A DNA stretch of 64,000 bases from Cornus controversa. Lineage: Eukaryota > Streptophyta > Magnoliopsida > Cornales > Cornaceae. The translations under genes and the position numbers were made by a program. Positions 20,826 to 33,947 of the stretch are shown piece after piece. Every line of letters starts with the position of its first letter. Positions within the stretch are counted from its first letter, which is position 1. The notes beneath the pieces are model-generated. The model searched no databases, was not told the origin of the DNA, and worked only from the letters and a program-made list of their open reading frames with translations. Location of the stretch: contig CM048853.1 in the NCBI GenBank assembly GCA_026545225.1, forward strand, positions 44,842,755 through 44,906,754, written 5' to 3'.

Positions 20826-21418
20826 TTTTCCTCACACTTCCTCTTCTTTTTTTCTTACCTTTATCAAATATATAACTTATGTATTTTTCACTTTTACTTA
20901 TTGAAATTATGTTATTATCCTTTCCATTGTTGTATAAATTGTAAGCAAATGTATAAATTGTAAACCTCGTTCTTGATGCAGTTAAAGACACACTTCTGAC
21001 TTCAAACTGGAAGCACCCTCTCCCTTCCCCAATGCATGTTAGGGATGAATAGGAATTACCTCATACTTAATTGGAAAAATATCACCTACCTCCCCTAAGG
21101 TTGTAATGCATGTAACGGACTCCCCCCTTACGTAACGACGGCTAATGTAGGCAAAATGAATCTACTAGCGTCAACTATAGTAAACGAATAAAAGGTTAGT
21201 TTTGTCCTTCTTACGTGTGAAATGATTTTTTAACCTTGTTGACCAAGTAAATATTACTTATATATCATTGACTTATTAACTTAAATTTACCACAATGCCT
21301 TTTCCCCCTTTGCTTACACATAAATGTAATTTTCTCTCTCTTTTTTTATTTCTTTCTCCTTCGTTCTCTCTCTTCTTCCTCCATTATTTCTACTGTTGAT
21401 CTCAAAGTTTCAACCCAA
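20826..21418. other. Intergenic; may include more plastid-derived spacer
   Basis: AT-rich upstream of the rps2 fragment, then CT-rich (TTTCTCTCTC) from about 21330. No gene seen. Confidence 0.4.
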
Positions 21419-23605
21419 TGTTATTTGGTAATTTTGATGATAACAACCTATTGTAGTATAGACTTAAGAAGTTTACTTGAGTATGTAGTTTACAAAGTAT
21501 CAAATTATCTCAAGTATCTTAATTGAGTTTTAACTTCAAAAGGACTAACAAGAATATATATGAAGCTACGTGATCGTGGAACTCAAAGATCAATAATCAA
21601 GATCAATGACAAAGTTGAAGTGAATTTAAGTCACATGATGATAGAACCCAAGAGTTTAAAGAATTGAAGATCAAAAGACTTGGGTAGACTAGTCTTGGGT
21701 GAGTGCTAGTATATAATGTAAAGTTATCTTTGAAGTAACTTCATTTGAAAGCTCATTTTTTGACTTAGTAGACTATAGGAATATGCATATCATTCATATC
21801 ATCCATGAGTTCTTAGACCATAAGCAATAGGTCATGAATTTCTTTTATGACATCATGAGGTCATTATTATGGTTAAGTTAGTTTAAGCTATTATAAGTTT
21901 TGGAAGAACTCAACTATTAAGTTATAACTAAGACCATGTCTTTCAATCATATCATTTATGGTTTTTAGATATATTGACTTCGGTTTGAACTTAATTGACT
22001 CACTTTATAAAGTCACAGTTGCTGTTTCAAAGACTTAGCGCAGAAATTTGACTAAGTGTTGGATTATAGGGGCAAAAATTTAAATATGTGTTTTTTAATG
22101 AATCTTGGCATAAAAATTTTGATAATTGTACCCCATAATTTATCATGGTTATATGAATTTTCTCAGCCCAAAATGACTTGATTTGGTCTTTCATTTTGCA
22201 CGATGAAATTTCATCTCAAAAATATGAAAATCCATTTTGTACTAAAACTGTAGAATTTAATTTTGAAACTATTTTTATTAAATTCAAATAGAGGGTACTT
22301 TGCTTATTTACGTTGAATAACTTAAAGTAAATCTCTCATAGAAAGTTATATTTCAATTTACTTAAATCAATGAATTCATCAGCCGGCCGATACTATCGAA
22401 TTTTGAATCCAATGACTAGTTTCTATGTTAAATGCTTTCTAACCACTTCCAAATGGCCAGAATTTGTTTTGGGGTTATATATACACCTTGTATACGAATT
22501 ATAACCATGATCATGTATTATTGGTAGATATTACCTTAAAGCTTAAATCTCCATATCATTCATCTATTGGTAGTCACCACTACTGAACCAAACACTTGCA
22601 TATCATTTATAAAAGCAAAATTCAAGTGAAGAGCTTTCAATTGAGTATTACATTGCTAACTCTAGGTATGTGAGTTATAATTCATGTATCTATCCATTGA
22701 GGGATATTCTTCATTGTACTCAAATTTTTATCTACTTTTGAGAGGAAGACCAAGTGGGGCACTTGGCAAAGAAGACCAAACGGTTTGTTTGGCAAAGAAG
22801 TCTTGACGAGGTTTTCATTGAGAAAGAAAACCCAAGTCATAAGCTTGGCAAAGAAGTCTTGGTGAGGTATTCACTAGAGCAAATAAGCTCAAGTGGTTCA
22901 CTTGGCAATTATAACGGTTTGCTTTCTACCCTTAAGGGAGGCCCTATAGTAGAATCCTCAATAGGTGCTCTTGAGACATGGACGTAGGCAGAAGGTGCCG
23001 AACCATGTAAAAATCACAGTGTTGCTTAGTTTGGATTTCTCTAACTCTTAACTCATTTACTTAATAGCATTTGATATGTTTAATTTCATTATGATTTATA
23101 TATGAATGCTATAAGTTTATATGTTTTAATTCATATAAGGATGATGAGATAAATGTTTGAAATATATTGATTGATTGAGTATTTATTTGATTATTCATTT
23201 GTCAATCAAGTTGCATAATATGTATTTGATAGAATGTGCAATCAATATTTCCACACACCACAAACATGTGTATAAATATTATGAGACTTATTTCTTAATA
23301 AATATACATTCAAAGGAGGATGAGATAAGTGGATTAATTTGTTGAATTGAATACATTATTATTGCACAATAAACATGCTTTGAACGTATGAATCATTCTT
23401 AATCATAAATGCATGCTTGAGTGTTTAATATGCCTATATATGATCAAAATTGTGCAATAAGATACTCAATTGCTAAATCAATCTACACATCAAGTGTTTG
23501 ACAAAAATTCAAACAAACTTAATTTTGTTAAATCAAGTTTAACAGCAAAAGTTTTATTGTTTTCCTATAGTTCCTATTCAACACTCCCCCCCCCCCTAGG
23601 GACAA
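21419..23605 (+). mobile_element. SIRE/Maximus-type Copia LTR (solo or truncated)
   Basis: Starts TGTTATTTGGTAATTTTGATGATAACAAC, in the style of SIRE LTRs. Near the right end it has the lineage hallmarks TGGACGTAGGCAGAAGGTGCCGAACC (about 22979-23004) and CCTATTCAACACTCCCCCCCCCCTAGG (about 23573-23599). A run of GGCAAAGAAGTCTTG.CGAGG units lies at 22745-22880. No primer site, gag or pol follows, so only an LTR remains. I found no clean target duplication. Confidence 0.7.
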
Positions 23606-23639
23606 TTCTTAGGTAATATCTCCTTCTCTCTTCCAATTC

Positions 23640-24240
23640 TTTCTCCCTCCTCATATGGGTGTGTTTCGGCCGGTGGAGAGTACTATGGTTGTTGTCGGGC
23701 TTCGTAGTGGATAAAAAGAACAGTGGAGCTGAAATGATGGAAAGGAGTTTCACGGTGGAGTCATCTCAGCTATAGAGTTAGAGACCGAGACGACAACAAA
23801 AACATGGAACTTCGATATGCTTTGGATGGTGAAGTGCTCGGCAATAATAATGACAAACTAGACAGTGCATGGTGGAGCTTGACAGTGGTGCTCGGTTTGG
23901 AGCTTTGGGCTGTGGCGATAAAGTTTAGTGGTACATCTATCATAGGCAACGATAGTGAAGGATGCTCGGCTTTGGAGCTTCGGATGGCAACGATGAGGTT
24001 CAGTGGTGGGTCTATCATGGCTAACAATGGTGAAGCTTGGTGTTGATGGGTTTGATTCGACAATAACAGCGGGTTTGTATAATCTAGACACAGTGTCGGG
24101 TCTATTCATATTCAACGACCCTGGGTCTGTCTTGTGTATAAGAGCTTGGAGGGGTGGTGAGAGGAAGAGAAAAATGATTGAAGGATGGAGAGTATCAGTG
24201 ATAATGGATGGTGAAGGTCTTGGACTTATGTGATCTGGAC
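23640..24240. repeat. Short degenerate tandem units (TGGTGAAG..CTCGG..TTTGGAGCTT)
   Basis: Units of roughly 70-80 bp recur between about 23810 and 24060 (GGAGCTT.GG.TG.CGAT.A.GTT.AGTGG). Open frames on both strands arise from the repeat. It could be decayed coding sequence; I do not recognise it. Confidence 0.45.
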
Positions 24241-24497
24241 AAGTAGATTATGAAGGTCTTTGGATCGTCTGATGATTCAAATGGGTTTGAAAAAGTTGCA
24301 GAGATGAGATAAGAAGAAAATAAGGATTAAGGAATAAAAATCAAGAAATAAAAATATAAAGAAATGAAAGGTGTAAATCTAGTTGGATGGAGTACGAGAG
24401 AAATACCAAAGGAATGTTTGCAGGTTCCTCAATAAGTTCAAAGAATCGAGGAGTAGACATAACTTTCTCATTCTTACAAATTGAAAAAAAGGTATTA

Positions 24498-24760
24498 TAC
24501 TCCCTCTGTCCCAAAATTCATAGACATCTTTGGGAGTCCAACTTTTTATAATGGGACATACTTTTTATAGTAGTAATAAATGAATTTACACATTAGTCCT
24601 TGTTTAAAAATTAGTATATTATTATATAATGGAGCCAACTTTTAGAATAATGGAGTTTGAAAAAGGAAGTTTAGGAATCTTATAAAAGATAATACACTCA
24701 TCTTAAGAAATGGACATGTATTTTGAAACATTCTAAAATAGAATAATGGACTTAAATATA
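24498..24760. mobile_element. Stowaway-like MITE, one end only
   Basis: TA followed by CTCCCTCTGTCCCAAAATTCATAGAC, a classic Stowaway (Tc1/mariner) terminus. Near 24725-24750 is a TTCTAAAATAGAATAATGGAC stretch that looks like the inner part of the other arm, but its terminus is missing. Confidence 0.5.
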
Positions 24761-25924
24761 TTATAGGACGACAAGATACACATCTCGCAAAAAGGGTATT
24801 ATTGTCTTTTTGGACAAAATACACATCTTACAGTCTTTTCGACCACGATACACATCTCATAATATATAATACATGGAATAATGGTAAAATCACACACACC
24901 TTTTATGTGAGATTATGAAACTTGACCGGGAAAGTATGTGAGATTAAAAAATTATAAACCTTGTCAATTGTTAATTTTAAATTCCTTATTTACTATATAC
25001 AAAGCTCATATAACAGACCTCCACGAAAGCCTCTAGAACACCCCGAGTGTGGAAAATCAGGCCGTGGGAACTGGGAATTCTATCATAACTACATGGTTCC
25101 ATCCACTCAAAAGTCTTCTTATCTTCTTCAGTAAAGAAAGCAGCTATTGTTCATTTTTTTCCCCTTACAAATGTGATTTCAAAACACACTCGGAGAGGAT
25201 CAGAAATTAAACACAAAACCATTATTTCTACTATATTTCAGGATCTTTCACACACACAAGCATGTGTTAAGGATACACAAAAGCATATGTACTACTATGT
25301 ACTACGTACACCACTTGGACCATACAACATACTAAAAAGTACCACCACAAAAAGAACCTTAAAGGCACCACCAACAAACCCTTTAAGCATTAACTATTGT
25401 TCCTCCTGCAAAAACAAAAACCCAAAAAATAATTAAGTTAATAAAATCATTAAGCATCAATTATATTGTGGCTTATTTTAAAGAACATACCATTTGGGTG
25501 AAGAACTTGTCCAGTAATATAAGAGGAGTCCACATTGGAAGCAAGGAAGACATAGCATGGAGCAACCTCAATAGGTTGGCCAGCCCTCTTCATTGGCACC
25601 TGAGACCCAAAATTTTCACACTCCTCTTCACTGAAGGAGGCCGGGATCAACGGCGTCCAGATCGGGCCTGGGGCAAGGCCATTGACACGGATTCCTTTGC
25701 TCACGAGCTGCAGTGCAAGTCCTCTAGTGAATGCCACAATTGCACCTTTGGTGGCTGTAAAGCAACTTTACATTCCCCTTTGTCGTCATCATCAACCTAG
25801 CTCTGTAGCTCATTACTCATAGAAAACAGTAGCAAGAAAACAAAAAAAAAAAACTCTAGCTAAATTTGGAAACCCAAAAGTTTAATTACATTCGTGTGAT
25901 CAAGCATAAACTACTAGAAGGTCA

Positions 25925-26092
25925 AGGCTCTGTTTGATTCAGTACTGATAAAACAGAAAATAACTATAAAAGACGGTTCTCAACAACAATTTTCAAAATT
26001 CATGAACCAAACAGAAATTTTGTATAGTTTTTAAGGTTTCCAGTTCTGAGAAAATAAAAAAATGTTCACAAAAAACTGAACCAAACAAGCTC
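25925..26092. mobile_element. hAT-like MITE in an intron of the SDR pseudogene
   Basis: Inverted ends GGCTCTGTTTGATTCAGT (left) and AGAGCTTGTTTGGTTCAGT (right, inverted), about 168 bp, no coding. It lies where the lost SDR exon segment would be expected. Confidence 0.55.
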
Positions 26093-26979
26093 TAAGACTT
26101 TCTTTGGTTCAATTATTTGGAAATGTCTCTTTTTTAAGAAATTATCAAACAAATGAACTTTGTACTATTTTCTGTTTCATTTTTAAAAATATTTTCAATT
26201 AAGCTAGCTTTTCCTTACCTACAATATAAACAAATAGTTTTAGTATCTAAATTACCTGACAATAAAGAAGTAAGAAAATATATTAGTCCTAAACACCCTC
26301 TCAAGCCTAGCTTCATCAATTTCTTCAACCGTGGTCGCCTTGTACTGTTCGGCTGCATTGTTGACCAGAATGTCAATCCGGCCAAAGGTGTTCACCACCT
26401 CGTCCACGACTCTCTTGCAATTCTCATCGAAACCCAAATCGGCCGGTATTGATATAGGGTCTTTTGCATCGGAGCTCTTTGCTCGTTTTAGCATTTGGAG
26501 GGTGTCCTGTGCATCCTTGTCCTCGTGGCCTTTCGATCGCACCCTCCAATGCAAAGCAGTGACGTACAGCTCGACCTATGCCACAGTCGCCGCCAGTCAC
26601 AAGTGCCACCCTGCCCTGTATAGGTCATGAACCATGTCATACGGTTAAGAGTACTGGCTCATAATGTTAGAGCATGTCCAAATGCATGTGTACGTGTATA
26701 AGATGTGTCATATCAAGATCAAGGCACAATATAAATATACTAATGTATGCTCATATCTACGACACTATCATGCATTCTTAATCATAATAGTATCACCAGT
26801 AAATTGGTCAGACACAAGTTTAGCCAAGCAAACACTATGATAGCCCATCAATGAATTGGCTTAATTTGTGAGGTCCACAGAAGGTTGGCTAAGTGCTTCA
26901 CAGGAGTGGGGGAAGCACAAAGCCAACCAATTGCTTTTTTTATTATTATTTTTTGCCCTTATATTTATAAAAGTTTGTG

Positions 26980-26981
<2 letters not shown>

Positions 26982-27039
<58 letters not shown>
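26982..27039. repeat. (TA)n microsatellite, about 29 units
   Basis: Uninterrupted AT dinucleotide run in the long intron of the SDR pseudogene. Confidence 0.97.
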
Positions 27040-27041
<2 letters not shown>

Positions 27042-27559
27042 TTCACTTAAATCTCAATAACTTTCACTATAAATTGAATTTTTTGATAAAATTATTTTTG
27101 TTAGAAAGATAATTTTGAGAGCTTTAATTTAAGTACCACTTAGGCTATTTTTGACTTAAAACGAAAAAATTATGAAATTTTCAAGTTAAAAAAGTATAAA
27201 AAAATTTAATATGTATATACATAAAATTTTAGATTAATTTAATTGTGTGGGCAATGAAAATTAAAGAAACTATTATGAAGTCAAAATTTAGAAATCCTGA
27301 TATGATGATGTGATTGGCTAAAATTTAAATTTGGAGAACCATTTTTGGCCAACCCATTGTGGATGCCCTAACCATTAGATAGAATTATTTTGAAACATAT
27401 ATAGGCAAAGATATTTTGACTCACATGATTGATTTTTTTAATAACTTTTGACTGTTAGATTGACTTTTTTTTATTATACCAAACTTAAATATAATATAGA
27501 TATATTCACACAAACACATATGTAGATATTCAATGATGTTAAACGTGTATATGACTAAG

Positions 27560-28504
27560 GAGGGTGTATTCAACTAGAATTTTAAAGAATTTTAGAAGAC
27601 TTTAAAAGTTTACGAGTATTCAATTCAAACTTTTAAAACGTCTATATAAATCTAGTTGTATTCAATTAGGATTTAAAAAATTTTACAAAAGTCTAGATGT
27701 ATTCAAAAAGTCACAGATTTTGAAGGATTTCATTAAGTGGTAGATTTTGGTGAATTTGAGAGTGGAAGGTATAAATATCGAAACTCATAACAAATCCAAC
27801 ATTTCTTTCATAGATTTTGGTGGACTTTTTTCTTCATCTCAAGGTACACTCTTTTTTTCTCTCATGATTTTTCTCTCTCTCCTCTCACATTCTCTCTCTT
27901 TCTATTAAATTAAGAAAACTTGTAAAACTCGAGTTTTCAGCAAGTTGATCAATCTCTCGCACTATGGGAGGGATTAATCATGCTGCACTGCTTGCTAAGG
28001 ATCAATCTCTCAAGCCACAGGAATTGATTATGAAGTCCAATTAATAATCCAATATCATCTAGGTTCAAGGTTCTCCAATTATCTATATAATGATTTAACC
28101 TAGATCCTATATATAAAATCTATATTTTTTTTCTTTTTTCATAATGTGCAAGAATTGATATGCAATTTGTGTTCATCAAATGAGGTACTTTATTATCCCG
28201 CTATTTTTTGAAATATTTGCACTACACAATAATTTTTAGACAATACATCAGATGATAAATTATTCATTTTACATTATATTTACCCTTGAGCAATTGGTTT
28301 ACTTGTACGTAAAAATAGAATTAAAGATACAAATAAATAAAATATGTTGAAGAAATCAATATAAGTCTATAAAAATTCATCAAAGTCTCTAATAGCCAAT
28401 GAAAGTTTGCAATAGAAGTCTATACAAATCTGTGAATTCCCATAAATCTATCAAGTAAAAAATGTCTTTCAATATTCTTTAAAATCCTAATTGACTACAC
28501 CCTC
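27560..28504. mobile_element. Non-autonomous TIR element, about 945 bp
   Basis: Left end GAGGGTGTATTCAACTAGAA followed by TTTTAAAGAATTTTAG. Right end, inverted, GAGGGTGTAGTCAATTAGGA followed by TTTTAAAGAATATTG. So the inverted repeats span about 35 bp with a few mismatches. Related inverted segments (ATTCAA.TAGGATTTAAA, TCTATACAAATCT) continue inward. No transposase. It sits in the first intron of the SDR pseudogene. The target duplication is unclear. Confidence 0.7.
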
Positions 28505-28869
28505 TTTAAGATTTAAATTTTTTTAAAATAACATTTTATAAGCAAACAATTATTTCTTTTTTCTTAAATAAAAAAATTAAAAAAAAAAAGAAAGAAAGCT
28601 TTATGAAAGTAATAAGAGATACTTCATATATACTTGCTAAAACTCTATTGAAGTTATAAGAGATGCCTCATATTTACTTAATTATGCAATTCCAAACTTT
28701 AAAAAAAAAAATTTTAATTCATTCTCTTCTTATCCAAATCTATGTAAATAGCTTCTTGTCTCACCCAAATGCATCCCCATAAATTTTGAATGAGGATGTA
28801 TATAAATTTACGCGTGTATGCTCCATGCGAATAAGGGAATGCGTCCCCATAATTAATGCATCTGATATG

Positions 28870-28905
28870 TATACATACATACATACATATATGCATACGC
28901 ATATA
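28870..28905. repeat. (CATA)n short tandem repeat
   Basis: CATACATACATACATA followed by TA-rich steps, close to the donor of SDR pseudogene exon 1. Confidence 0.8.
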
Positions 28906-29107
28906 TGAAATAAATTCATTCATGCATTTATATATTATATATAAAATTATAAATAAGTTAGGAATTAATAGGGTACCTCGAGCTTATTGGCGGGCTTGTA
29001 TTCATGGGTTGCACTGTTGCATCCTGGAGAGTGGGGTCCATAACATGCTCTTTTCCAGGCTGGGTCTCCTGCCTCTGTGAAGGGAACTGCCGACCACCGG
29101 AAGCCAT

Positions 29108-29450
29108 TCTCTCAAACACTCTCTTTGCCTGAAAATTTCTACAAATCACCGGAAAGTGACTTTTCAGGTGGGTTGTGTAAGGTTGATGATTGAGTACTGG
29201 TTGCTAATACTCTTGAAGAAGCGACAAAGATATGTACATATATAAGAGAGCTTGGGGTTGACGGTGATAGATAGGTACAGAAGTTATATAGAGAGGTGTG
29301 AGGTGGCGCGTGGCAATATGCATGAGTCTACGTGTCTTTCCACTCCGCATGCAGCGGACACGTCTGTGGAAACGGACGTCATGGACCAGTTGGGACCCAC
29401 GTGAATGTGGGGATGTTAAAAGTCTACAATTTTTGGGACTCACGTGACCG
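29108..29450 (-). promoter_or_regulatory. Promoter of the SDR pseudogene with an ABRE/G-box cluster
   Basis: A TATA motif CTCTATATAAC on the minus strand lies near 29284-29294, about 180 bp upstream of the ATG. Upstream are several ACGT cores: CTACGTGTC (29329), GGACACGTC (29355), CCCACGTGAAT (29397) and CTCACGTGACC (29440). Such clusters are typical ABA-response elements, and this enzyme family is seed/ABA-induced in other plants. Function here is inferred. Confidence 0.6.
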
Positions 29451-30427
29451 TCTCAATCCGCAATATACAACCTCGTATTGGACTCAACGAAAGGTTACAC
29501 GGTTATACCATATGGAAACGATCCTTTCTCGCGTCACTGAGTCAACACATAATTTTATGAATAATAATTTAAAGTTCGAATCGTGTTTATTTTAAAAGTA
29601 ATTTTATGTAAATGTGGAATAGTTTATGAATCTCACATCATGACGTTAGACCCAATTACTCATTTTTATTAACATAAAATTTCTATCGAACTAGTCTCAT
29701 TCAACTTCTATACCATTACTTTAATTTTAGTCCATCACTAATTTATAAATAATGTATTATTTTGCATAAATGATATATTGAAAACAGACATACAATCTCA
29801 ACATAGAATTGGTGTCTTAAAATTAAAAAAAAAAATTAATTAAATTTTTTTCAATTTTAGTTTCATGCTAATTAAATTTAACCATATTTAATCAACCTTT
29901 AATTTGATTGACACTTTTTTTAATTTGGTGAGTTCAATCACAGTCTTACGTGCACAACACGCATAATACACCGTCTGTATTACAGTCTTACGTACACAAC
30001 TCATGCAATAAGATTCATTATTGTGATTCTCCGACACATCGTACACAGAACCCACTCAATATTTATTCCTCTTTTATAATAAAACTGTTTAAATAAAATG
30101 ATAAAATTTACACTCATTTGAATTCGATATTATCTTTGTGTGGACCATAGATATAGAGGTGTCAGTCACATAAAGAAATGTATATGAAAAGCATGTGTGT
30201 TTGCATGTCTGAAACGTGTAGGCCCGGGCTAGTGCTACCTGTAAGTTGGCTGCCAAAATTTTCCTCCATTGTTTTCTAACCACCACAGTAAGAAGCACAA
30301 GGAATCACTTTCACAAACTCACAACCAAGCCAGATATATACAGTATATAGATCACTTTGTCAATAGGAGAAGAAATTTAAGAGAAAATCCAACATTAATT
30401 CTTAGTTCAATCTTTGGTTGAGAAACA
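29451..30427. other. Intergenic between the SDR pseudogene and the GPI-anchored gene
   Basis: AT-rich. A short direct repeat CAGTCTTACGT.CACAACNC.. occurs twice at about 29940-30005. The last 100 bp should hold the promoter of the next gene; AGATATATACAGTATATAG at 30332-30350 is a possible TATA region. Confidence 0.45.
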
Positions 30428-32844
30428 ATGACCTCTCTCCAGTATCCTCTATTTCTATTTGTGCTAGTTAATGTCACCCTCTTGTTATCTAATCCAGTTA
30501 TCTGTGATGGTACTCTCCCTCTCTCTCTATATACGTATATAATATGGGATTGTTTCTCTCTTTTTTTTTTATGAGAATTTGAATTAGAATAATATATTGT
30601 GATATGCACAAGTGGTACTATATATTACTCGGTTTTACTCCTCTTGACTAGTTTGACCTGATTTTGTTTCCTATTGAACTAACATGTAACATGCATGGCT
30701 ATATATTGGTGGGTTTGTAAGGTAATATATATAGATATATATATCTATATATTTATGATACTACTAGAGAAGGAAGGAAATTAAGAATATTAATCAGTGA
30801 AGAGGACTTTAAGGGCATATTTGGTTGGCTTGTGAATCATTCTCTTAGTTAGTTACTAGGATTTTCCTAGACTAATGCGTGAGTATCTAGGTTGATAAGA
30901 TTAGGCAATACTTGATCCACAATTAGAGAATTTGAATCCCATTCGGGCCACCTTCAACCAATTTTTTGGGTAATGGTCCGACAAAAAATAACAATAATAA
31001 TAAAATAAATAAAATCTAAACTGTTTGCAAATACTTAGTCGGATTTTATGAGATTTGGAAAATATTGCAGTTACTCAACTACCTATTCTAGTATTTTTCT
31101 TCAAAACATAGGGATAGTATTTTGTTTTAAATCATTTCATTTTGTTGACAGTCCAACCCTAGCCCACCCGAATTTGTCACGGGTTTCGGCAACTATTTGT
31201 AGCTTTAACCACAGGAATGGTTGTCCTCAGAAAGAATGAGACCCCTAAGGTTAGGTTAATCCCTCTGTTTTAGATTGATAATCCTACAAACAGAATAATT
31301 TCATGTAGGCCACTCTTTCTCCTTTCCTTTGCCAATGTGCGGTTCAAAACTAATTTTTCTCCGATTTCACCGATTCTAATTTCAATTCGAAGACACCAAT
31401 TTCTTGCAACCGAACAGAGCCTAAGTGTCTTTCTATTATTGATTGGTAATATTATATTTCTAATATTCAAAAACAGTAACAAGATGGTCTTCCAATTTTC
31501 CTTCTATTTTCAGAACAGTAGAGAAATATTTCTGTGGGAAAATATTGTTGGGAGACCATACAATTATTATGAGAATATTGAGGAAGGTCTAGAATTAGTG
31601 TAGGTGAGATATACAAACAAATCATCAATGTTGTATCTAACCTCAATCTCTTAAATTAGGACAGTGAAAGAGAGTTAATTTTCTTTTGACAGGCAACACA
31701 CACACCCTCGCCCTTCTCTTTAGGAGGTAGGAGGAGGTGGAGACACCACCCCTGCCAAAGCCCTGTGCTGAGGTGTGAAAACCTGAGTTCACTCGAGGGA
31801 GAGCCTTGTATGGCTCCCCATTTTGGTACTCTCTCTTCGGAGTGAGTATCACTATTCTAGGTAAAAATGTAGATTTTCATTTTATTATCTTAACTAATGT
31901 GAAGAGTGTTTTATTGTCAATCAAGTACCATCTGAATCAAGCTCTCATTCTTTGTTTTCATTATTTTCTCTCAATTAAGGGTATGTCTCGACACATAGAA
32001 AGATTGTCTATCGGTGTAGCAGCTATTTAATTACTCTAATAGCTTGTTAGGACATGGTTTTTTGAAGGGCTAATCTTGATTACTTAGTGCAATTACGGCA
32101 CCATATTAGATCTCCTAGGCAAATTAGATCTACAGATTAGTGTAGAGATTTTACTGGTAGTACTCTTGCTAAAATGCCCTGAACGGTGTCTACCCGGTGA
32201 TTCAATTGACAGAGGAGTCATCTTTCATTTTAACAATAGATAGTCATGGTTGCAGGTGAAATTTTTGGTGCAGCACTGTTCAAATTTAGTGATGTATTTT
32301 TTTTCTTCTTTAGTTAGTACCTTAGTTATGAATCTATATGATAATCAATTGAATTGCAGATGAAGAAAATAATCTGCTTCAAGGCATTAACAGTTACAGA
32401 TCATCCCTTGGTCTGCCAGCCCTTGCAAAGAATGATAACGCGGAATGTCTAGCAGATAAAATTGCTGACCAAATGGAGGACCAACCTTGCACTCGCACGA
32501 CTGGCACCCTACCTCAGTTCTCCGATTATCCTGTTCTTTTGAAGAAGTGTCACTTAGACATCAATAACACAAAAGATGGGGTCATAATGCCTGTCTGCGT
32601 TCCAAATCCTGTTCCAACTCTCGTGCTCACCAATTACACACACTCCCAGTATTCGAATTATCTTAATAAATCAAAGTACACCGGAGTTGGTGTCGGTTCA
32701 GAAGATGACTGGATGGTTGTTGTCTTGAGCACAAACACACCTGCAGGAAGCTTTGTAAGTGCAGCTGGTTTGGTTGGCATGGTTGGGGTAAGTCACTTCT
32801 TGCTTTCTTCGTTGTTGGGTTGGTTTGTTGTTGTGATGAACTAG
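30428..32844 (+). CDS. GPI-anchored cell-surface protein, At5g19250/At3g06035-like
   Basis: Small plant GPI-anchored glycoprotein of unknown biochemical role, expected at the plasma membrane/wall. Exon 1 is 30428-30509 (signal peptide MTSLQYPLFLFVLVN..., cleavage near NPVICD). Intron 1 is 1850 bp with GT..AG ends. Exon 2 is 32360-32844. The join gives CDDEENNLLQGINSYRSSLGL, matching the family start DDEE..LLQGINSYR. Further hallmarks: KNDNAECLADKIADQ, QPCTRTTG, LLKKCHLDINNTKDGVIMPVCVPN, LVLTNYTHSQYS, KYTGVGVGSEDDWMVVVLSTNTP. N-glycosylation sites include NNT, NYT and NKS. The C-terminus (AAGLVGMVGVSHFLL...) is a hydrophobic GPI signal after small residues. At 188 aa it is the usual family length and looks intact. 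Confidence 0.9.
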
Positions 32845-33906
32845 TTTTAAGGAACTTAGAGTTGTTTCTTAAGTAATATGGAATGAGGGCTTTTCTGTAT
32901 TATGGAACCTAGGAAGGGAAGACTCAATGGAGTGGCTGTTTTAACTTCTCACTGTTATGTAATGGTTAATTTCCTCTTAAGGTGAATATTTATGCTAGTG
33001 TTGTACATATTTTTTAGTACAAAGTATGGTCAATTTGGTTCATGGAATATGTGGATAAGCTATAATAGCTTTATTGTTGTAAAATTATGATAGATATTGC
33101 ACTACCATGAACTCCGTGTTTCAATATCTTGTAATTTACCTCTTGATGGGAAGTGTTGATGGAAAGTGTGAAGTCTGATAATACTTTTTGGGGGGATATT
33201 TTGGTATTTTTTCATACTTGTAATATAATTCTCGGAGGTGCCTATATATATATTGATATTGAACTCTCTGTTACTGTATGTCGTTTTTTTCATCATAGTG
33301 AAGACCTACAACACCAAGGATGCGGTCCAGTTTTTGGAAGAACCTTGTAAATATGTGTGTCTTTGCTTGTGTATTTGATCTTTTTCTCTGTTAATTTTCG
33401 CAACACTCCTCAACTGTTCATGATATAATGGTGGTGTATCGTATGGTGCTAAGGGATGGTTCTGTTTTATTTAGACTGAACTGCTTATTTTGCTTAATGT
33501 CCTGTAGTATAAACGTATCCCAGATTGAAAATGCCCCAGTTTGGGGCTCAAGTTGGATCGAATTCAGCCCACCCAAGTTATGTAAAATATTTATGTATAT
33601 TCAATTATGTTCTCCACTTATTTTTTATTTACACACTATAGAATGTGAATGTATAGCCATTGATCATATAAGTCAATCATGTAGAAAATCAATTTCCACT
33701 ATAAATTTTCTTGAAATAATTAAATATGAGCATGATCTAAAATGTTGACTAGAAAAAGTTTTAACTACAGAAGTGAATTTAGGATGCAGTAATTATGGCT
33801 AATGAGGGACCTCTAGATGATCTTAATTTCAACTCAAGAAGCTAATCTAGTTGAATATTAAAAGTAGCCTTTTGAAATAGTGAGTCCACACCATGGAAAA
33901 TGCACA

Positions 33907-33947
<41 letters not shown>

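Larger units (their letters stand above)
25383..29107 (-). pseudogene. Glucose/ribitol dehydrogenase homolog (SDR family), broken
   Basis: Related to the plant NADPH-dependent aldehyde reductase / glucose and ribitol dehydrogenase homologs (At1g54870 type), soluble SDR enzymes of seeds. Exon 1 (29107-28977) codes MASGGRQ...QPGKEHVMDPT; a one-base shift then moves to HEYKPANKLE. Exon 2 (26615-26256) gives VALVTGGDCGIGRAV (family TGG.SGIG), loses the TVAFTYV part with a shift, then continues KGHEDKDAQDTLQML...NNAAEQY...FRTNIFSYFFIVR. The next part, with the catalytic region (HALKHM..NTTSVNAY), is missing. Exon 3 picks up near 25780 at GNVKLL, is shifted, then runs TATKGAIVAFTRGLALQL...VLHPNG to 25491. 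The last exon 25405-25383 codes GTIVNA and stop. At least three shifts and a lost catalytic segment make it a pseudogene, although the splice sites remain good. Confidence 0.88.

Noticed and set aside
20764-20991. 75-residue minus-strand open frame
   Set aside because: Out-of-frame reading across the start of the plastid rps2 fragment.
23770-24115. Overlapping open frames on both strands as a novel gene
   Set aside because: They derive from degenerate tandem units, carry no domain and have no supporting splice or promoter signals.
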